From the NCBI RefSeq assembly GCF_027943255.1, contig NC_072893.1:130881784-130945783 (forward strand): a stretch of 64,000 nucleotides of DNA, in the 5' to 3' direction. The translations under genes were made by a program, and so were the position numbers. How positions within the stretch are numbered: the stretch's first letter is position 1; each line of letters opens with the position of its first letter. The stretch comes from Anastrepha obliqua (taxonomy: Eukaryota; Arthropoda; Insecta; Diptera; Tephritidae). Below the pieces are notes generated by a model. That model ran no database searches, was not told the origin of the DNA, and saw only the letters and a program-made list of their open reading frames with translations. Positions 35,620 to 48,589 of the stretch are shown here, piece after piece.

Positions 35620-36860
35620 TCATGTGTTATTCTCTCTACTCATCACAGTACCTCATTCAAATCCACTTCCCTTAATAAACCTAAGATAGAGCTGGGTTGG
35701 GCTGAGCGTAAATGCCTTTCTTCAGGTCGCATTCGACCGAGATGTCACAACCTTCTTCGCGCTATAGTGTCACATTCAAGAAGAAGGTGTGCTGGAGTCT
35801 ACGGGAACTGGTTGCAGAAACGACAGAAGTTAGTGGACCATATTCCAATTATGGGCAAATCGCAACGTAATCTGCAGGGACCGGTGAGCATGCTCGTGAG
35901 CATTCGCAGTTTATCCTTAGGGAGGGTTATGAATTGCCTGAATCTCCTTGGATTATACCCTCCTAGTAAGGACTTCACAAGACGTAGTTTGGTGGCAGCT
36001 CACGCCTCTTTGCCCTAACTATTCACTTCTAAGCTTCTCCTTGATGGTTTGTTGTCCTAAATCAAAGAATGGCACCCGTCCTATTAATAACGAGGCCGCA
36101 GCCTTTCTAGCCAATGCATCCGCTTCTTCGTTCCCAGTTATACCCCTGTGTTCTGCGACCCATTTGAGCCAGATATGATTGTGCATTCTAGCAAATTTTA
36201 TTTCTCGATCCCCTCAAGCACCGATATATATTATATATATATATAATTGGCGCGTACACCCTTTTTGGATGTTTGGCAGAGCTCCTCCTCCTATTTGTGG
36301 TGTGCGTGTTCATGCTGTTCCACAAATGGAGGGACCTACAGTTTCAAGCCGACTCCGAACGGCAGATATTTTTATGAGGAGTTTTTTCATGGCAGAAATA
36401 CACTCGGAGGTTTGCCATTGCCTGCCGAGGGGCGACCGCTATTAGAAAAATGTTTTTATTAATTTTGGTTTCACCGAGATTCGAACCAACGACCTCTCTG
36501 TGAATTCCGAATGGTAATCACGCACCAACCCATTCGGCTACGGCGGCCACCAAGCACCAATGAGGATTTCAATTAAAAGGATAACAGCGTCTTAAGCGTA
36601 ACTAAACTGTCGCTCAGCTTGGTAATTCGCTCATCCTGGAGGATTCTGTCTTAATTGCACATAGACAGATAGCATAGACTTCCGCTTGGAAGATGCTGAG
36701 TACACTACCCATCCCAGTCCTGTGTATTTTCATTACTGCGTGAAAACTGCGTAAAGGCACACATGGCTTTCGAAGTAATAAAAAAAGAGTCCGCTTAGGA
36801 ATCTTCAACAATGTATTGGCGAGTGGTTCTTCTCCGATTTGCAAAGTGTGTCTTGATGTT
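35620..36860 (-). pseudogene. LINE RNase H/C-terminal remnant split by a SINE
   Basis: Read on the minus strand, 36800-36640 gives a piece of LINE RNase H (SIFQAEVYAICLCAIKTESS). After the SINE it resumes near 36200 with WVAEHRGITGNEEADALARK (the last catalytic region), then a Cys/His-type tail (CRFCNQ ... HLLLEC) to about 35640. This resembles the RNase H-bearing LINE at 52102-54037. Frameshifts and stops make it non-functional. Plus-strand ORFs across 35608-36462 are its antisense shadows. Confidence 0.75.
36226..36550 (-). mobile_element. tRNA-derived SINE, full length with TSD
   Basis: Minus-orientation SINE flanked by CAAGCACCGAT (36215-36225) and CAAGCACCAAT (36551-36561), a target duplication with one difference. 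The head at the right end carries pol III promoters: box A TAGCCGAATGGGTTGG (36525-36540) and box B GGTTCGAATC (36478-36487). The body is shared with the fragments at 15277, 19542 and 63240, and the 3' end is an (AT)n tail at 36226-36246. It sits inside a LINE RNase H remnant and is therefore younger. Confidence 0.88.
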
Positions 36861-37039
36861 GTGCTATAAAAGAAGATACTTATAGTTAAATGAATTTTTA
36901 TAAGATTTCTCATGGAAGAAGATACTCGGAAGTTTCACTCGTGGCTAGTGACGTTGTCTAAGCTGATAAAATTCATATTTTAGGTTATCTTATGGACAAT
37001 CCAGAAATAAGTTAGATGAATGGGCTAACAGTAGACTAG

Positions 37040-37165
37040 GGCAAGTGCACTAGCCTGCCATCCCGGAGGTTATGGGTTCGAATCCCACGTAAAGCACGGT
37101 CCTTGGACTTTTCCAAACTTAACTAATTTCCTAGTTTCTCATAAAAAAAAAGAATATTGTAGTAA

Positions 37166-37195
<30 letters not shown>
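37040..37195 (+). mobile_element. second tRNA-derived SINE-like unit with TAA tail
   Basis: A box B-like GGGTTCGAATCCCA at 37074-37087 lies about 35 bases after a box A-like 'actagggcaagtgcacta'. It does not fold into a full tRNA, since the anticodon stem does not pair. It runs into an A-run and a (TAA)n microsatellite at 37160-37195, a typical SINE tail. Confidence 0.45.
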
Positions 37196-37196
<1 letters not shown>

Positions 37197-37200
37197 TTCA

Positions 37201-37595
37201 TTCCTCAACTCCAACAACCTTACCCTTCCAATCCTTACTCCCGCACAAAAAGTCAGCGCATTACTTACATTGTGGCTGCTAAAACAAGCAAGCAACAAAA
37301 GAAAAAGACACAGTTACACATTGCAACAGTGGCGCCAGCAAGAGGAAGCCGGCAATCCTCAACCAGCTGTGTAATCCTTCTGCCAGAAAAATGTGACACA
37401 CAGATGGCGCTTCAAGCAGTAAGAAGGCGTTGTTCCTAAGCAACGACAGGTGGGCATTCCCACTACTTAGGATTGGTAGCGGCAGGCTAATCACCCACCC
37501 TCTCAGAAATCAAATAGATTAACGAAACCAACGCAAGACTGAGTCTTGTTGAGGCCCTATGCTCCCGAGTGGAGTGAACAAGGAAAAAAAAATTT
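37201..37595 (+). mobile_element. possible RTE-like LINE 3' fragment
   Basis: Less AT-rich than its flanks. 37535-37570 (GAGTCTTGTTGAGGCCCTAT, then GCTCCCGAGTGGAGTG) matches the end of the RTE-like tail at 29200-29240 closely. The preceding 300 bases show no readable frame. Confidence 0.45.
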
Positions 37596-37599
37596 GCAT

Positions 37600-40500
37600 T
37601 TTTTCTTTGTAAAAAAACCTTTATTTTGAATTTCCTTTCAAAAAAACTCGTCAAAGTTTGATCCCACATGTATACTACGCCATGATTTTTGGTTTTTGTG
37701 AGCGAACCTTAAATTGCGTTGTCTAAAATAGAGGACAGAAATCAAATCCGTAGCAATTTCCTCTACGTAGCAAAGTAGCTTAGGCGGCGGAGCAGGCTTG
37801 CAGTGCGCCTTCTCTGTTTGCTTGGGATTCAGTGGAGCTGTAAACTATTGGTATTCAGTTAATAATCGTTTTTTGTTTATTCTCCTAGAGTAGCAAATCA
37901 TTTAAAGATAAGGCGTTTCGTACTAAAGTAGATATAAACGGGTAATCGGAATTAATTTGTTATCGAATGTGAGAAACAAATAACAATAAATTAATTTGAA
38001 AGTAATTTATTCTTCATTATTATAGTCATCTGTAATTTATATCTAAATGCCTTAATCCTTATGACGTAATTTATAATACATTTTACACGAGTCCATAAAC
38101 AATTATTCATATCGTCACATTTCCACACACCTTAAGCGCACACTTAGTGAAGATGATTTTTTTAATCCCGCAATTTAGTTATATAAATTTTTTTAAAGTG
38201 TAAATGACACTGCAACCTTTTCACTCACTACACATTTTATTCTCCATGTAGCAGAATTAAAGTCTATATAAAATTTTCGATTATCTTAAGAACCAAAAAA
38301 ACATGAATACTAAAATTTCAACCGAATAGCGAACCCTTCATCCGCAGCAGCCGCGAAAGAATTCAAACTAAACTCATTTGATTTTGGCAGTTTTGCTTTG
38401 ACCACTAACAGCACCAAACCAAACGACGCTACAGCAAAAGACAATGGGAAATAGAAATGAAACAACAACCGCAAAAATAGTGAAATAAAATAAAATTTTA
38501 TAGAAAACATTGAAAGCACTGTGCATGCCTAGGAAACAAAAAAGTGACGACGAATGAAGACGTATGACAAAAATAAGAAAAACGAAAAATGAAATTTAAC
38601 TGGAAGCATGGAAATGGTGGAATACAAGTGGATGGAGCAGCAGAACAAATATAAATGAATAAAAGTTGTAAAAAAAGGCAAATCGGAGCAAAACGCGCAA
38701 AACCACAAAAATCAATTAAACGGCAAAACACAAAAAAAAAATTTACTAAAAAAAACAAAACATTACATATTAGTCAGAAAAGAGGCAAAAAAAATAAATT
38801 GTGAAAAATTTGTAATAAAAATCAATAGTGAACGAGAAGCACGAAAAAGTGGCGCATAAAAGATCGCAAAAACAAAAACAAGAAAAAAAGAAAAATAAAC
38901 AATGGGAGTAAATTAAAAACAAAAAAAATGTTATGCCAGAAAATTCGAAAAAAACTTCGAGTTCGAGCGGCGCGCATCATTTGTAACAGTTCAATAAACC
39001 GTTAAAAACCTATTTACTTTACAGAAAGACATACAAGTGTGAATATTAGGGTTGTTCCGACACATATAATATATAAATTTAGATATACTAAAAATGTAAC
39101 TTAATCTGCATAATTTGTATAAATGGCCCTCTGATCAAGTATCTGATTTAAAAATAAATAAAAAAATTAAAAAAAAATTTAATTTAACTTAACGCTGGTG
39201 CCGCGTTTGCAATAGCCGATGCTTTGATCGCTGTCTCTATGTGTGATGCGACTGCCAGACCTAACCTAATCTTTTTCTACTATTCATTGAACTGAATTGA
39301 ACAGTTAACATTGGATTACATTTTGTAATTTTAACGTACATATATATTTTTAGTAATTTGTAATTTGTTCAAATTCAAAAGTTCCACGACACTTAAGTTT
39401 GTTTATAGAGTTTACTGTCGTTATATGTGTTAAAAGCCTCTTTGTATCTTTGTACCTTTGTACAATTTGTCTTACTCTAGAGTGGTTTTGTACTAGTTCG
39501 GAGATGGTCTAGTATAGGACTAGTGCTTTTGGGCACCGTTGTCATTTTATAACACTAACACATGATTAACACTTTGATTTAGTATATGTATGTATATTTT
39601 TTGCTTTTTATTAATTGCTGATTATCTCTATAATTACATTTTCCTTATTTTCGTTACTTTTCGCCGGTAATTAATTCATGTTGTAAATTTTTTCCGCTAT
39701 TTAATCGGATTTATTTGCGCTTAGCTGGCGCTTTTAATTGTTCAAACATATGAAAAAACAAAAATAAATCAATGAAAGGTATTTAAAACTTGTTAATGCA
39801 GATTCTCAATAAAATTGTATTGCCTGACGAAGTCAGCATTTTTTTGTTGCCAAGCAGAAGTTTATAATTTAAGACACGCCTTCTTAAAATTTACTCTTCC
39901 TCTGCCTTTACAGCTTGAATTCTAAAAAAAAATCAGCTTACAAAGCAGCTCTTTCGACTCAAAACTGTGATGGCCTCGATTTATAAGAGTGAGCAGCCGC
40001 GGCTACTTTGAAATCATATTATATTTCACTTGTTTGCCGAGTTGTAAAGAATTCATTAATACACACATGCCCGCATGAGATAGTTATGTATGTATGTCAG
40101 CGTCAATTAAATAAAAGCTAATCGAATTATTCAATTCTGTTAATGTTGGTCTTTTTAACATTTCGATTTCATTGCATCCCGAATAGCAACGAGTTCATTA
40201 TAAATATCTATTTCCGATTCAATTGTTGTTTATTGGTCAACATTTGGTGTTAATTGAATTGAGTTCACATTTGTTTATATTTACCCAATGAAGCTTTGAA
40301 AATTGAAAATAACTATTAGAAAGATGCAGCGTAGGCATAAACAGTTAGGGGAAACGTTGCGGTAGTGTGTAGAGCACAGTAAAGGAAGGCACAGTTTGAG
40401 AGCTGATGCGCGCCAGAATGTGAGGACCGTTTCTCAGGGCAAGTTTATTTGTAGAGAACAATTTTTTTTATGCAAGCAAGGATAATTTTTTTAGTAATTA

Positions 40501-43500
40501 GCCAAACCCCCCGACTGCCAGCAAAGGGGCTTTGAGTTACAAAGACTTAGTGGTAGAGGTTAAAGAGCCCATAAATGTTTTTCCACTCCTATATCAGCGG
40601 ATCTTTGCTGTTACCTTGCAAACATATAAACTGCGATTCCTGGCGAATGCAGTATCAACAAGAAAAACAGAGACACTGGAGGTACATATGTATATCAAGT
40701 TTTAGCTGCATACATTTGCTGAGTATTTTTTATGTATATTGGGAAAATTGGCAAGAACCTGTCAGCGAGTACTAAACATATTAAATATTTTATTATTTGC
40801 AATCACTGCCACTACGTAGTACTAAGGTTTAAAAATACAAAAAAGAAATTATACTCAACTGAGACCAACGCAGCTGATGCGATCACATACCTTCTTTTCA
40901 TTAAATAATCAGCCAATAAAGCAGCGCTAAAGGTCATTACGCGTGTTATTGATTTGGGAGGTGGAAGTTGGGGGTAATAAGTGGCTTGTGACAAAGGAAA
41001 GGAGAAATTGACTGGCTGATGTTATTGCAGTTAAGGTGAATAAAAAATTTAAAGGGAAATTACCGTAAGAAACCGCAGTAATGACCAAAGCAGTGACTGA
41101 AATGAAGGTGAAGAGAGCGATACGATGAAATGGAGGCACAATAAAATATTCGTAGCCACACATACATGTAGTTGCTCGTGTATGTACATAGAAGAATTCA
41201 GCTGAATATTTTATGTTTCGCGAAAAGGTGAATAGCGTGGAGAAGCACTAAGCAGTAATACGAGTACATACTAATTCAAGGAATTTAGAGGAACTAAATT
41301 TTGTAAACAGTAAAACAATGGTAAATTGAAATTAGCCAAAATTAAAAAAAAACCGGTTTGTAATTACACAAAATGGAAGTTTAAAAATAATGTTTGTGTA
41401 TGAACACAAAATTCAAATTAACAAGTGAAGAAATTCACCTCGAAGAATAATGGCAAGAGAAAAGCAGCAGAGAGCGTAGAAAAAGACGTCATATTAAAAA
41501 GAATACAGGAAATGGACGTAGGCAGTTTTTGAGAAAAGAATAGAAAAAACTGGGCCAATGTTAGGGTGTAAATGATTTTTCGAGGATGGTGGAAAGAGAA
41601 TGACCAATTCGTTACCAAATTGGAAAGATGAGAAGGCAAGTAAGCAAACAAGTAGATTTATGGTGTGTATACAAACTGACAAAAATATGAAGAAAACTGG
41701 ATGTGGGAGATAGTGTAGAAGGTTAATGACTCGAAGGTGAAACACGGCAAGAAGGGTAAAGGCTTGAAAACTTCAGTCGATTAAGGGAGGATTAAAAAAA
41801 AATTTTAATTAAAAAACGAAATAAACTAATATAAAAAACACAAAATTAAATTAAACCAAATAAAGTAAGACAAAATCAAATTAGCTCAAGTTAAATTATT
41901 GAACAAACATAAAATAAAACAAAATTAACGAAAATAAAATAAATATCTGACAAATGCAATAAATATTTAAAAAATCTAAAAACCAAAGTGAAGAAAGTGA
42001 CTTAAAAGTAAAATAAAGTCCAATTAAACAAAATATAAATTAAAAAGAGATTATAAAATGGAATAAGTTTAAACTAGAAATGAAAAACTGAAAAAGGCTA
42101 TGAACAAAGGCACATTGAACAGGTAGTAGCAGTAGAGCAAACACAACAAGACCAATGTATTTTGTTTCTGCTTTTGGTCTCTAAAATGTCGAAATCTATA
42201 AACAAAAATTGACAGTTTAGAGTAATTTAATATAATTTGATTATTTAGGCACCAAATAAATTGCCAAAAAAAAAAACATATCAGCTGTTCTACTGATACT
42301 ACCTGCTCTATGAGCCTTACCATGAAATAAAAAACTGCAATAAATTCAGTTTGGAAAAATATAAACTGAAAGAAAATCATCCATAGCTCAGTGTGTGCCG
42401 CACTGGTTTCACATGCGAAGTGACGCGTATTCGAGGGCCTATGAGGACGAGAGAAAAATATGATGAGGAGATGTGGTGATCCCAGAAATATAAGGCTATT
42501 TACCATCAGTAAACTCTGCTCGAAATGCAGGCGTCCTATCACTTTCGTTCCATCGACGGCTTATGTCAGCTTTTACTGAACAAGAAAATTGCTTTAAATT
42601 AAGCAAGTCACGTGAGGGTGGTCTGGATTTAAAATAGACTCAAAGGGCGGTATTTAACTAGACTCAAAGGAAACTGAAGTGGTTTTATCTTAAAAAACTT
42701 GTATAGCAGCTGTAGAAAATACCTTTTCTCCTACTGCCTTACTTTGGCCAAATTTCGCTGAACACCTGGTGAATTTAAACTCGAACGAGGATAGTAGAAG
42801 ATGAATGAACGCGACTAAACAAAAGAAACCCGAGTAAAAAGTTTCTTGCAAATTAAAAAAATTTCTAATTTTTGTTTCTCATATCGGATTCACTACTTTA
42901 AATTTTGAAAATCTGGTGTTAGATTTGTATTCAGCGGCTCAAAAAACTTTCCGAATAACAAATTTTAAACGCTTTCATAAAACTTTTCCAATTCGAGCCA
43001 CAATTTTGAATTCCTATTGTGCCAATTTGAAATTAAAAGTGTATATAAAATTTAAATTTTTGGGCCATATTTGGGCTTTGTCGGGGAAATTAATTTTTGG
43101 AGGGTAGAGGGGCTCTTAATTTTTTATTATTTATTTATATTTTATTCTTTTTTATTATTTATTATTACGGTTAGTATTATTTGCTAGAAAAATATATTTT
43201 ATCTACCCAAAGTATGTAAATCGTTTATTACTTTTGTACGTAAAATAAATTTCTCTCAACTCTCCTCTCATTCAATGTTAATTTAATTTATTCTACAGAC
43301 ATTTATTTATGTGTCTCCCTGTGCACACATACTTACACATATGCATTCCCATAGAACGGCCCCAGAAACATGTTTCTCTAAATTGATTAGGCTACGGTAC
43401 ATACATGCACATAAAAACACACGGGCATACATACACATGTGCACATACATATGTGTTAGGTTAGGTTAGGGCTCCACCAAATCATCAACGGAGTCTATTA

Positions 43501-43640
43501 TTATACATTTCAAGCATATTTGTATATATGTACATATGTATGTATGCAATATGTAGATATGTATTTATGACCGATTGCACGTGTGTGTTTAAAAATGAGT
43601 TAGTTTTTTAGTTTATTTTTCAACGAAATCTTAATACTTA
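37600..43640. other. long intron of the long isoform, few features
   Basis: AT-rich and often A-rich on the plus strand (38560-38940, 41810-42060), giving chance minus-strand ORFs rich in Phe/Leu. A LINE-tail-like fragment ending in CCTAACCTAATC lies at 39190-39275, and a tRNA-like box pair (TAGCTCAGTG ... GTATTCGAGG) at 42380-42440. No coding exon was identified. Confidence 0.5.
39190..39275 (+). mobile_element. LINE tail remnant
   Basis: A small GC-richer island with 'tgatcgctgtctctatgtg', 'gcgactgccag' and a final ACCTAACCTAATC tail, similar in layout to the LINE tail at 190-266. No coding remains. Confidence 0.35.
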
Positions 43641-43679
43641 TTTTAATTCTGCGTGTGCCTTACAAACTTATGTATATAC

Positions 43680-43891
43680 CTTCTCAACAGTATGCCTCTG
43701 CGACGCACCGTCGTTGTGAACAACTTTTCATGTGGTATTATGGCTTCTTCGTAGCTGCCACGACGTCTTAAATTTGCCTTTTTGCTGGCAGCATTGGCTG
43801 TGTTGCTGCCGTTTGCATTGTTGTTGGTAGAGGTGGCTGCTGCTGCAATGCCTTGCATCAGACACATCAGCGAATTGTTGTTGGAGTACAT
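43680..43891 (-). CDS. GRAM-domain protein, first coding exon of long form
   Basis: 70 codons plus two bases. ATG context is AACAGAATGT. It encodes MYSNNNSLMCLMQG, an Ala/Asn/Thr low-complexity stretch typical of fly CAG/AAC repeats, then a basic, more complex end (KKANLRRRGSYEEAIIPHEK, TTTVRRRGILLR). Donor GTATAT follows in phase 2. Joined to 25144 it gives ...LLRSVSTFAATP; joined directly to 11318 it gives ...LLRRSLNPLAP. Both are open. The link to the downstream gene over an 18.5-kb intron is inferred from strand, phase and style. Confidence 0.6.
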
Positions 43892-46660
43892 TCTGTTCTT
43901 ATTTTTTCACACTTTTTAGCAAGCAATAACTTTACACAGCAATAATTTTTATGGTAGAAAATAAAAATAAAAACGAAACAACCTAAGAACTTCCGCTGGT
44001 ATTATTCATTTTATTTCGGTTTACTTTGCTACATGAGAAACTGGCACACTTTGCAACTCTTTTTGGCTTCTCAGCAATTGAATGGAACCACCGTTCTAGC
44101 TCAGCAAACGGTCAAAAGCTTTAATAAGCGCTTTTCGGGGTCGAAAAGTTATATTTTATCAAGCAATAAATTACAAAATTCGAGTAAATTTGCATGCAAA
44201 TGCAAAATAAAAATCGCAAGCTCTTAAAAATAATCCACGCGCCTCACATACGACGTTACGACGAACGCGAACGCTAAGACCAAACTGCCAAGCGCATTGC
44301 TGTATTCGAATTAAGTTTAATAAAACAAGTAAAAGAGGAAGAAAAAATAAGAAGAAAAAATCAACAACGCAGCATTAAGGATAAATACACCTATTACACA
44401 CAACTGTGTTCCCGTACGGCAGTTTGGGGGCAACGATAGTTTGCTGGTTGGATAAAAACCACACGGCACTCTTTGGAAAATATGCTAGCTACATACATAC
44501 GGGTGCATTAAAAATACAAGATGAATAATAAAACACTTTTAACCGAAGCGGTTGCAGGTATGCACATACATACATACATACACATGTACACGAGTAAGTG
44601 AGAGAGGACGGACGCATAAAGCAAATGCTGTTTTCCAGCCGTACAAACAAAGCTGAATAGTGTATCAGCGTAATGCCGGCTGAACAATGCGGTGAGAGTC
44701 ACGCAGCTGTGCAAGAGTTAAATGATATGAAATGTAAAGAAGAATGAACAACAAAGGTAAAGAACAAGTGTGAACGCTTTAAAGCATAATAAAATGAATT
44801 AATAAGCAAAATAAATATAACACTAATAAATAAAAAAATAATAAAATAATGACACGAGCAAAGAGATACAAAATATTCGTAAAGGTGAGAAGTGAGTAGA
44901 AAACGCAGAGAGAATATAAAAAATGCAGTAGTATCACGCGATGTGAACACAAGAAGCAACTCCACATTCAATAACTCAATCAGCTGTATATAATGCAGGA
45001 AGACAAACGACAAAAAAAACAACAACTATATCCATTGATACAGCTGACTAACCAACTTGGTCTTCTGCGCTGACCGTCGTAAAGGTAAACCAACGGTGCA
45101 TCATTAAGTTACCAAATTAGTTTAGCTTTAAAGCTGAATAGGGAAATACACCCCAAGTGTGCCACACTCAAAAGCCACCCAGTTAACATATGTACATATA
45201 TCAGCTGTAAAGTGAAAAAAGTCTGCATATACGAGTACTCCTAAATTCACTTCAGCAGCAGCGGCGTATTCGAGAAACAGTTAAAAAGTCGAGTTCGCTG
45301 CATTAAAAGAGCGACAATATGTGGCAGGTCAATGTGTTAACAGTCAGCGTTCGGTGATTCGTGCTTAACAATCCCTCTTTACTGTTTCTCCTTTCCCTTT
45401 AAATAACACCACAATGGACGAACTCAGTATTATTGTGAGAGTAAGCGCTCTCATACTAATCTAACCACTCTCGAACCACTCACTAATCAGTTAATCATAC
45501 ATCATTTTCACCAAAATTGATGGAAATCAACTAATGCCACGATTAGCTTCCTTTACTGTAATAACTCTTTCCTTACTATTCATTTATATTTTTATGACTT
45601 GAATTGATTACACTATTTTTCATAATAAGGTGTAGGATTGAGCAAGAAACGCTGGGGTAGGTAAATGAGTAAGGAAAGACTCTGGCGAAGCACAGAATAT
45701 ATACAGGCTAAACGTATATTAGTACATATTTTGAAAGTATGATTTTGAAGGTATGCAAGTCCTCAAACTTTAACCGCTGCAGGTCTCGCTTGAATGGATT
45801 GAGTGGATTGCGACAAATAAAGACAAGATTCGAAAAAATGCTTGTTGGAGCATTACAAGGAACTTTGGCGGCCGCAAATGATTGCTTTCGATAGCTGTTC
45901 GGTCTGATCTAACTTTCTTTAGCATACTTTTTTTTCTTCTCTACTTGATTTTCTTCGATTCCATCACGAGTAGTAAAGTCAAGTAAAAATGTGTGGTTTT
46001 TAGATTAAAGAAGCTGATAAGAAGATAGTTTGAGGTCTTAAAGCCCTGTATCAAATTACCATAGAGCAGAACTGGACTACATTAGAAAAACTTTCTATTC
46101 TTCTTAGCAAAATAATATATTTATAATGTATTTCAGTAGGGGCACAATACTTTTCGCCCACGCACATCTACATTTTTGCGTTTGTATCATCATCAATTCC
46201 TAGAGTCCCAAGTTGAAACATATCCCATGTTGGGCCAATCTGGAAATATCAAAACGTTATTCTAGGTAAGCCGTTTATATCTACCAATAGAATTATTCAA
46301 CCTAGACTACGATATGGTGGATTAATTCGAGTTAACATATTCACTTTCGAATGCTGCTGTGACAGTGAGACATTGCAGGAAAAATACTCCAGTTGTAAGA
46401 GCTTCAGTTTAAGCTGACCCAAATCAATCGTTTCCACGCCCACTCCTAAGTTAACAGAAATCTCTCAGTAATCTCTTGGTAATCTCTCAGTTCACATTGC
46501 GGCGAATTTTGTTCAAAGATTTTGGTTACACGTCTACAAGAACAAATTAACTTCAAAAGTTTAAACTGTATATTTAATTTAAGGCCGAAACTTCTCCGAT
46601 TGTGCCTACTAATAACACACATACGATGAACAGTAATATGCACATTTGTATACCCCACAC
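43892..46660. other. region upstream of the long-form first exon
   Basis: Probably 5' leader and promoter DNA of the long form, then intergenic sequence. No TATA or initiator stands out. Purine-rich plus strand at 44690-45050 creates chance minus-strand hydrophobic ORFs. Confidence 0.4.
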
Positions 46661-46664
46661 ATTA

Positions 46665-47100
46665 GGCCGGGTCGATCTGTGGGGAGGCAAAAAAATGGCC
46701 CATTGCTCTGTGAAAATCATATTCTAGGGATCAAAATAAGAAACTTTGCCGAAGGAACCATACCTCTAAAACGAATTCTGAAACTTTTTAGTTTCTTTTC
46801 TATAACTCACTTAAATTAATTTTTTCATTTACATATGTTCTGACGAAATAAATTTCTTAAGAGAAAAAATAGATATTATTATAAATAAATAATAAATATT
46901 ATTATAAATAAATAAAAATAAAGAAAAAACATAGCCATTTAGCTGATTTTTTCATGTAAAGGCCAAAAATGGTGATATTTTTTAATTGGGGGACATCAGA
47001 ATTCGTTTTAGACGTATGGTTCCTTCGGCAACGTTTCTTATTTTGATCCCTAGAATACGATTTTCACAGAGCAATGAGCGATTTTTAAATCGACCCGCCC
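46665..47100. mobile_element. TA-flanked MITE with ~115-bp inverted repeats
   Basis: 436 bp flanked by TA (46663-46664, 47101-47102). Each end is an inverted copy of the other over about 115 bases, starting GGCCGGGTCGAT / GGGCGGGTCGAT and running through CATTGCTCTGTGAAAATC, TATTCTAGGGATCAAAATAA and GAAGGAACCATAC. The centre is AT-rich and non-coding. A TA duplication fits Tc1/mariner-type mobilisation. The 113-codon plus-strand ORF starting at 46986 is derived from it. Confidence 0.88.
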
Positions 47101-48589
47101 TACCACACATGCATACTCGTACGTGTTTACGTGGTGGTCGTTCACTAAATATCGGATGCGAAAAGTTTTTGTTTTGTTTTTGCTTAGCTAGAATTTCATT
47201 GGTGTTTAAATTTCCCATACTTTCTCCATTACGTCCTATTGAATTCAATTTTCAAATAAGCAAAAGTGAAATTTTTTACTTCATTCTATACTATTTATTA
47301 CCGCAATTCCCATCAATTAAACATTAAATTTTAAATGTAATTTGCATTTCCTATCCAACTCACGCGCTTCTCAATTTCACTCGCGTTCGCGGCCACATTC
47401 TGTATGGAATTTGCATTGCGCAGTTCGACGTTACATATGTACATATATTTGTATTGATATTTAGATAAAATTATCATCACTAATTGCAGCACACTTTTCA
47501 ATTTCTTTTTCAAAACTTTTTTCTCATGCATTTTGAACGAACTATCTGGCAATGCTTGATTACTTATACGCCACCGCTACTGCGTCTACCCATAGACTGA
47601 AAATCTCCAAGCGAAACCTAAACAAAGCCACAAAATTGTGCTCAACGTGTGTTGATTTTACGTGCCCGTAAATACAAATACGTAAATGTTGTTCCTCTTT
47701 CCAAAACTGAACGGAAAATAAAGGCAGTTGGGCATTAAATTAATCTGGTTGCAGTAAACAATCGGTTCGCCGACAGATAATATAAATTTAAATAAAACCT
47801 AAGCAAATGTTTGTAATCGATTAGTAAATTTGCCAATGTTTATTATCGCAAGAATTATTGGAACGATTATAGTTTTAACTGCGTAATACGAGTATAATTA
47901 AAAGAAGGTTAATATATTTCTCATTCGTAGTTAAACGTTTACGGGGCAATCAATTAGTTTCATTAATTATTTCGATAGGATTATTAGAACTGAGCTTACT
48001 TTACGTATCCATTGGGTTATAAGTTATTTGTATTAGGAATAATTTAAATACGAAAATAGAAAATTATAAAAATAGATGTTTCGTTCATTGGAAGAATGTG
48101 AAAAATGTCATATGTAATTTCTATTCTCAAGGAAAATGTAAGGCTGATGAATTTACTAGGAATAGGCTTCTCTGAGCAAATATCATTTTTTGACTACTTG
48201 CTTCGGAATGATTTGGCGTTCAGTTACCTTAGCAAGCCAGCAAATTTTAAGTCGCAAGGTCTTTCTGGTCAAAAGGCGATCAAAATGAGTTTGAGAGGTT
48301 TCTAAATTAACCAAATTAAGCGCGTTAATTAAGTTTTCTAACAGTCCTCTGTTATTTGGGAATGTATGAGTTGGCGCTCAATATTAACCTTCCCCTTTAG
48401 GAAACTTGATGAGAACTTAAAGCGATCTTGAACTGTTCCCCACGACTGCTTTGCCTTTGAGGCTTTTCTGTACTACTACAATTAAAAATTTAAACATTTT
48501 TTCTGAAACAGTTTTTTTCATTTCCTTGGCAATAATTGAATACCAAAAAAATAGTGCAAAGCTACAATTTAATGTACATTAAATAAGTT

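Noticed and set aside
35608..36462. Plus-strand ORFs of 70-136 codons
   Set aside because: Antisense of a LINE RNase H remnant and a SINE.
37074..37100. Possible tRNA gene around GGGTTCGAATCCCA
   Set aside because: Box B is excellent but the anticodon stem cannot form and no acceptor stem matches; annotated as SINE-like instead.
42380..42440. Possible tRNA gene (TAGCTCAGTG ... GTATTCGAGG)
   Set aside because: An anticodon-like hairpin forms, but the T stem does not pair and the acceptor is imperfect; more likely a decayed SINE head.
42069..42542. 157-codon minus-strand ORF
   Set aside because: Opens at a non-ATG codon, is rich in Phe/Leu/Ile because the plus strand is A-rich, and overlaps a tRNA-like SINE head.
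47331..47552. Minus-strand ORF with a GTGAGT donor (NVAANASEIEKR)
   Set aside because: The donor is good, but there is no partner exon, no motif, and the ORF passes into AT-rich leader-like sequence; could be untranslated exon at best.
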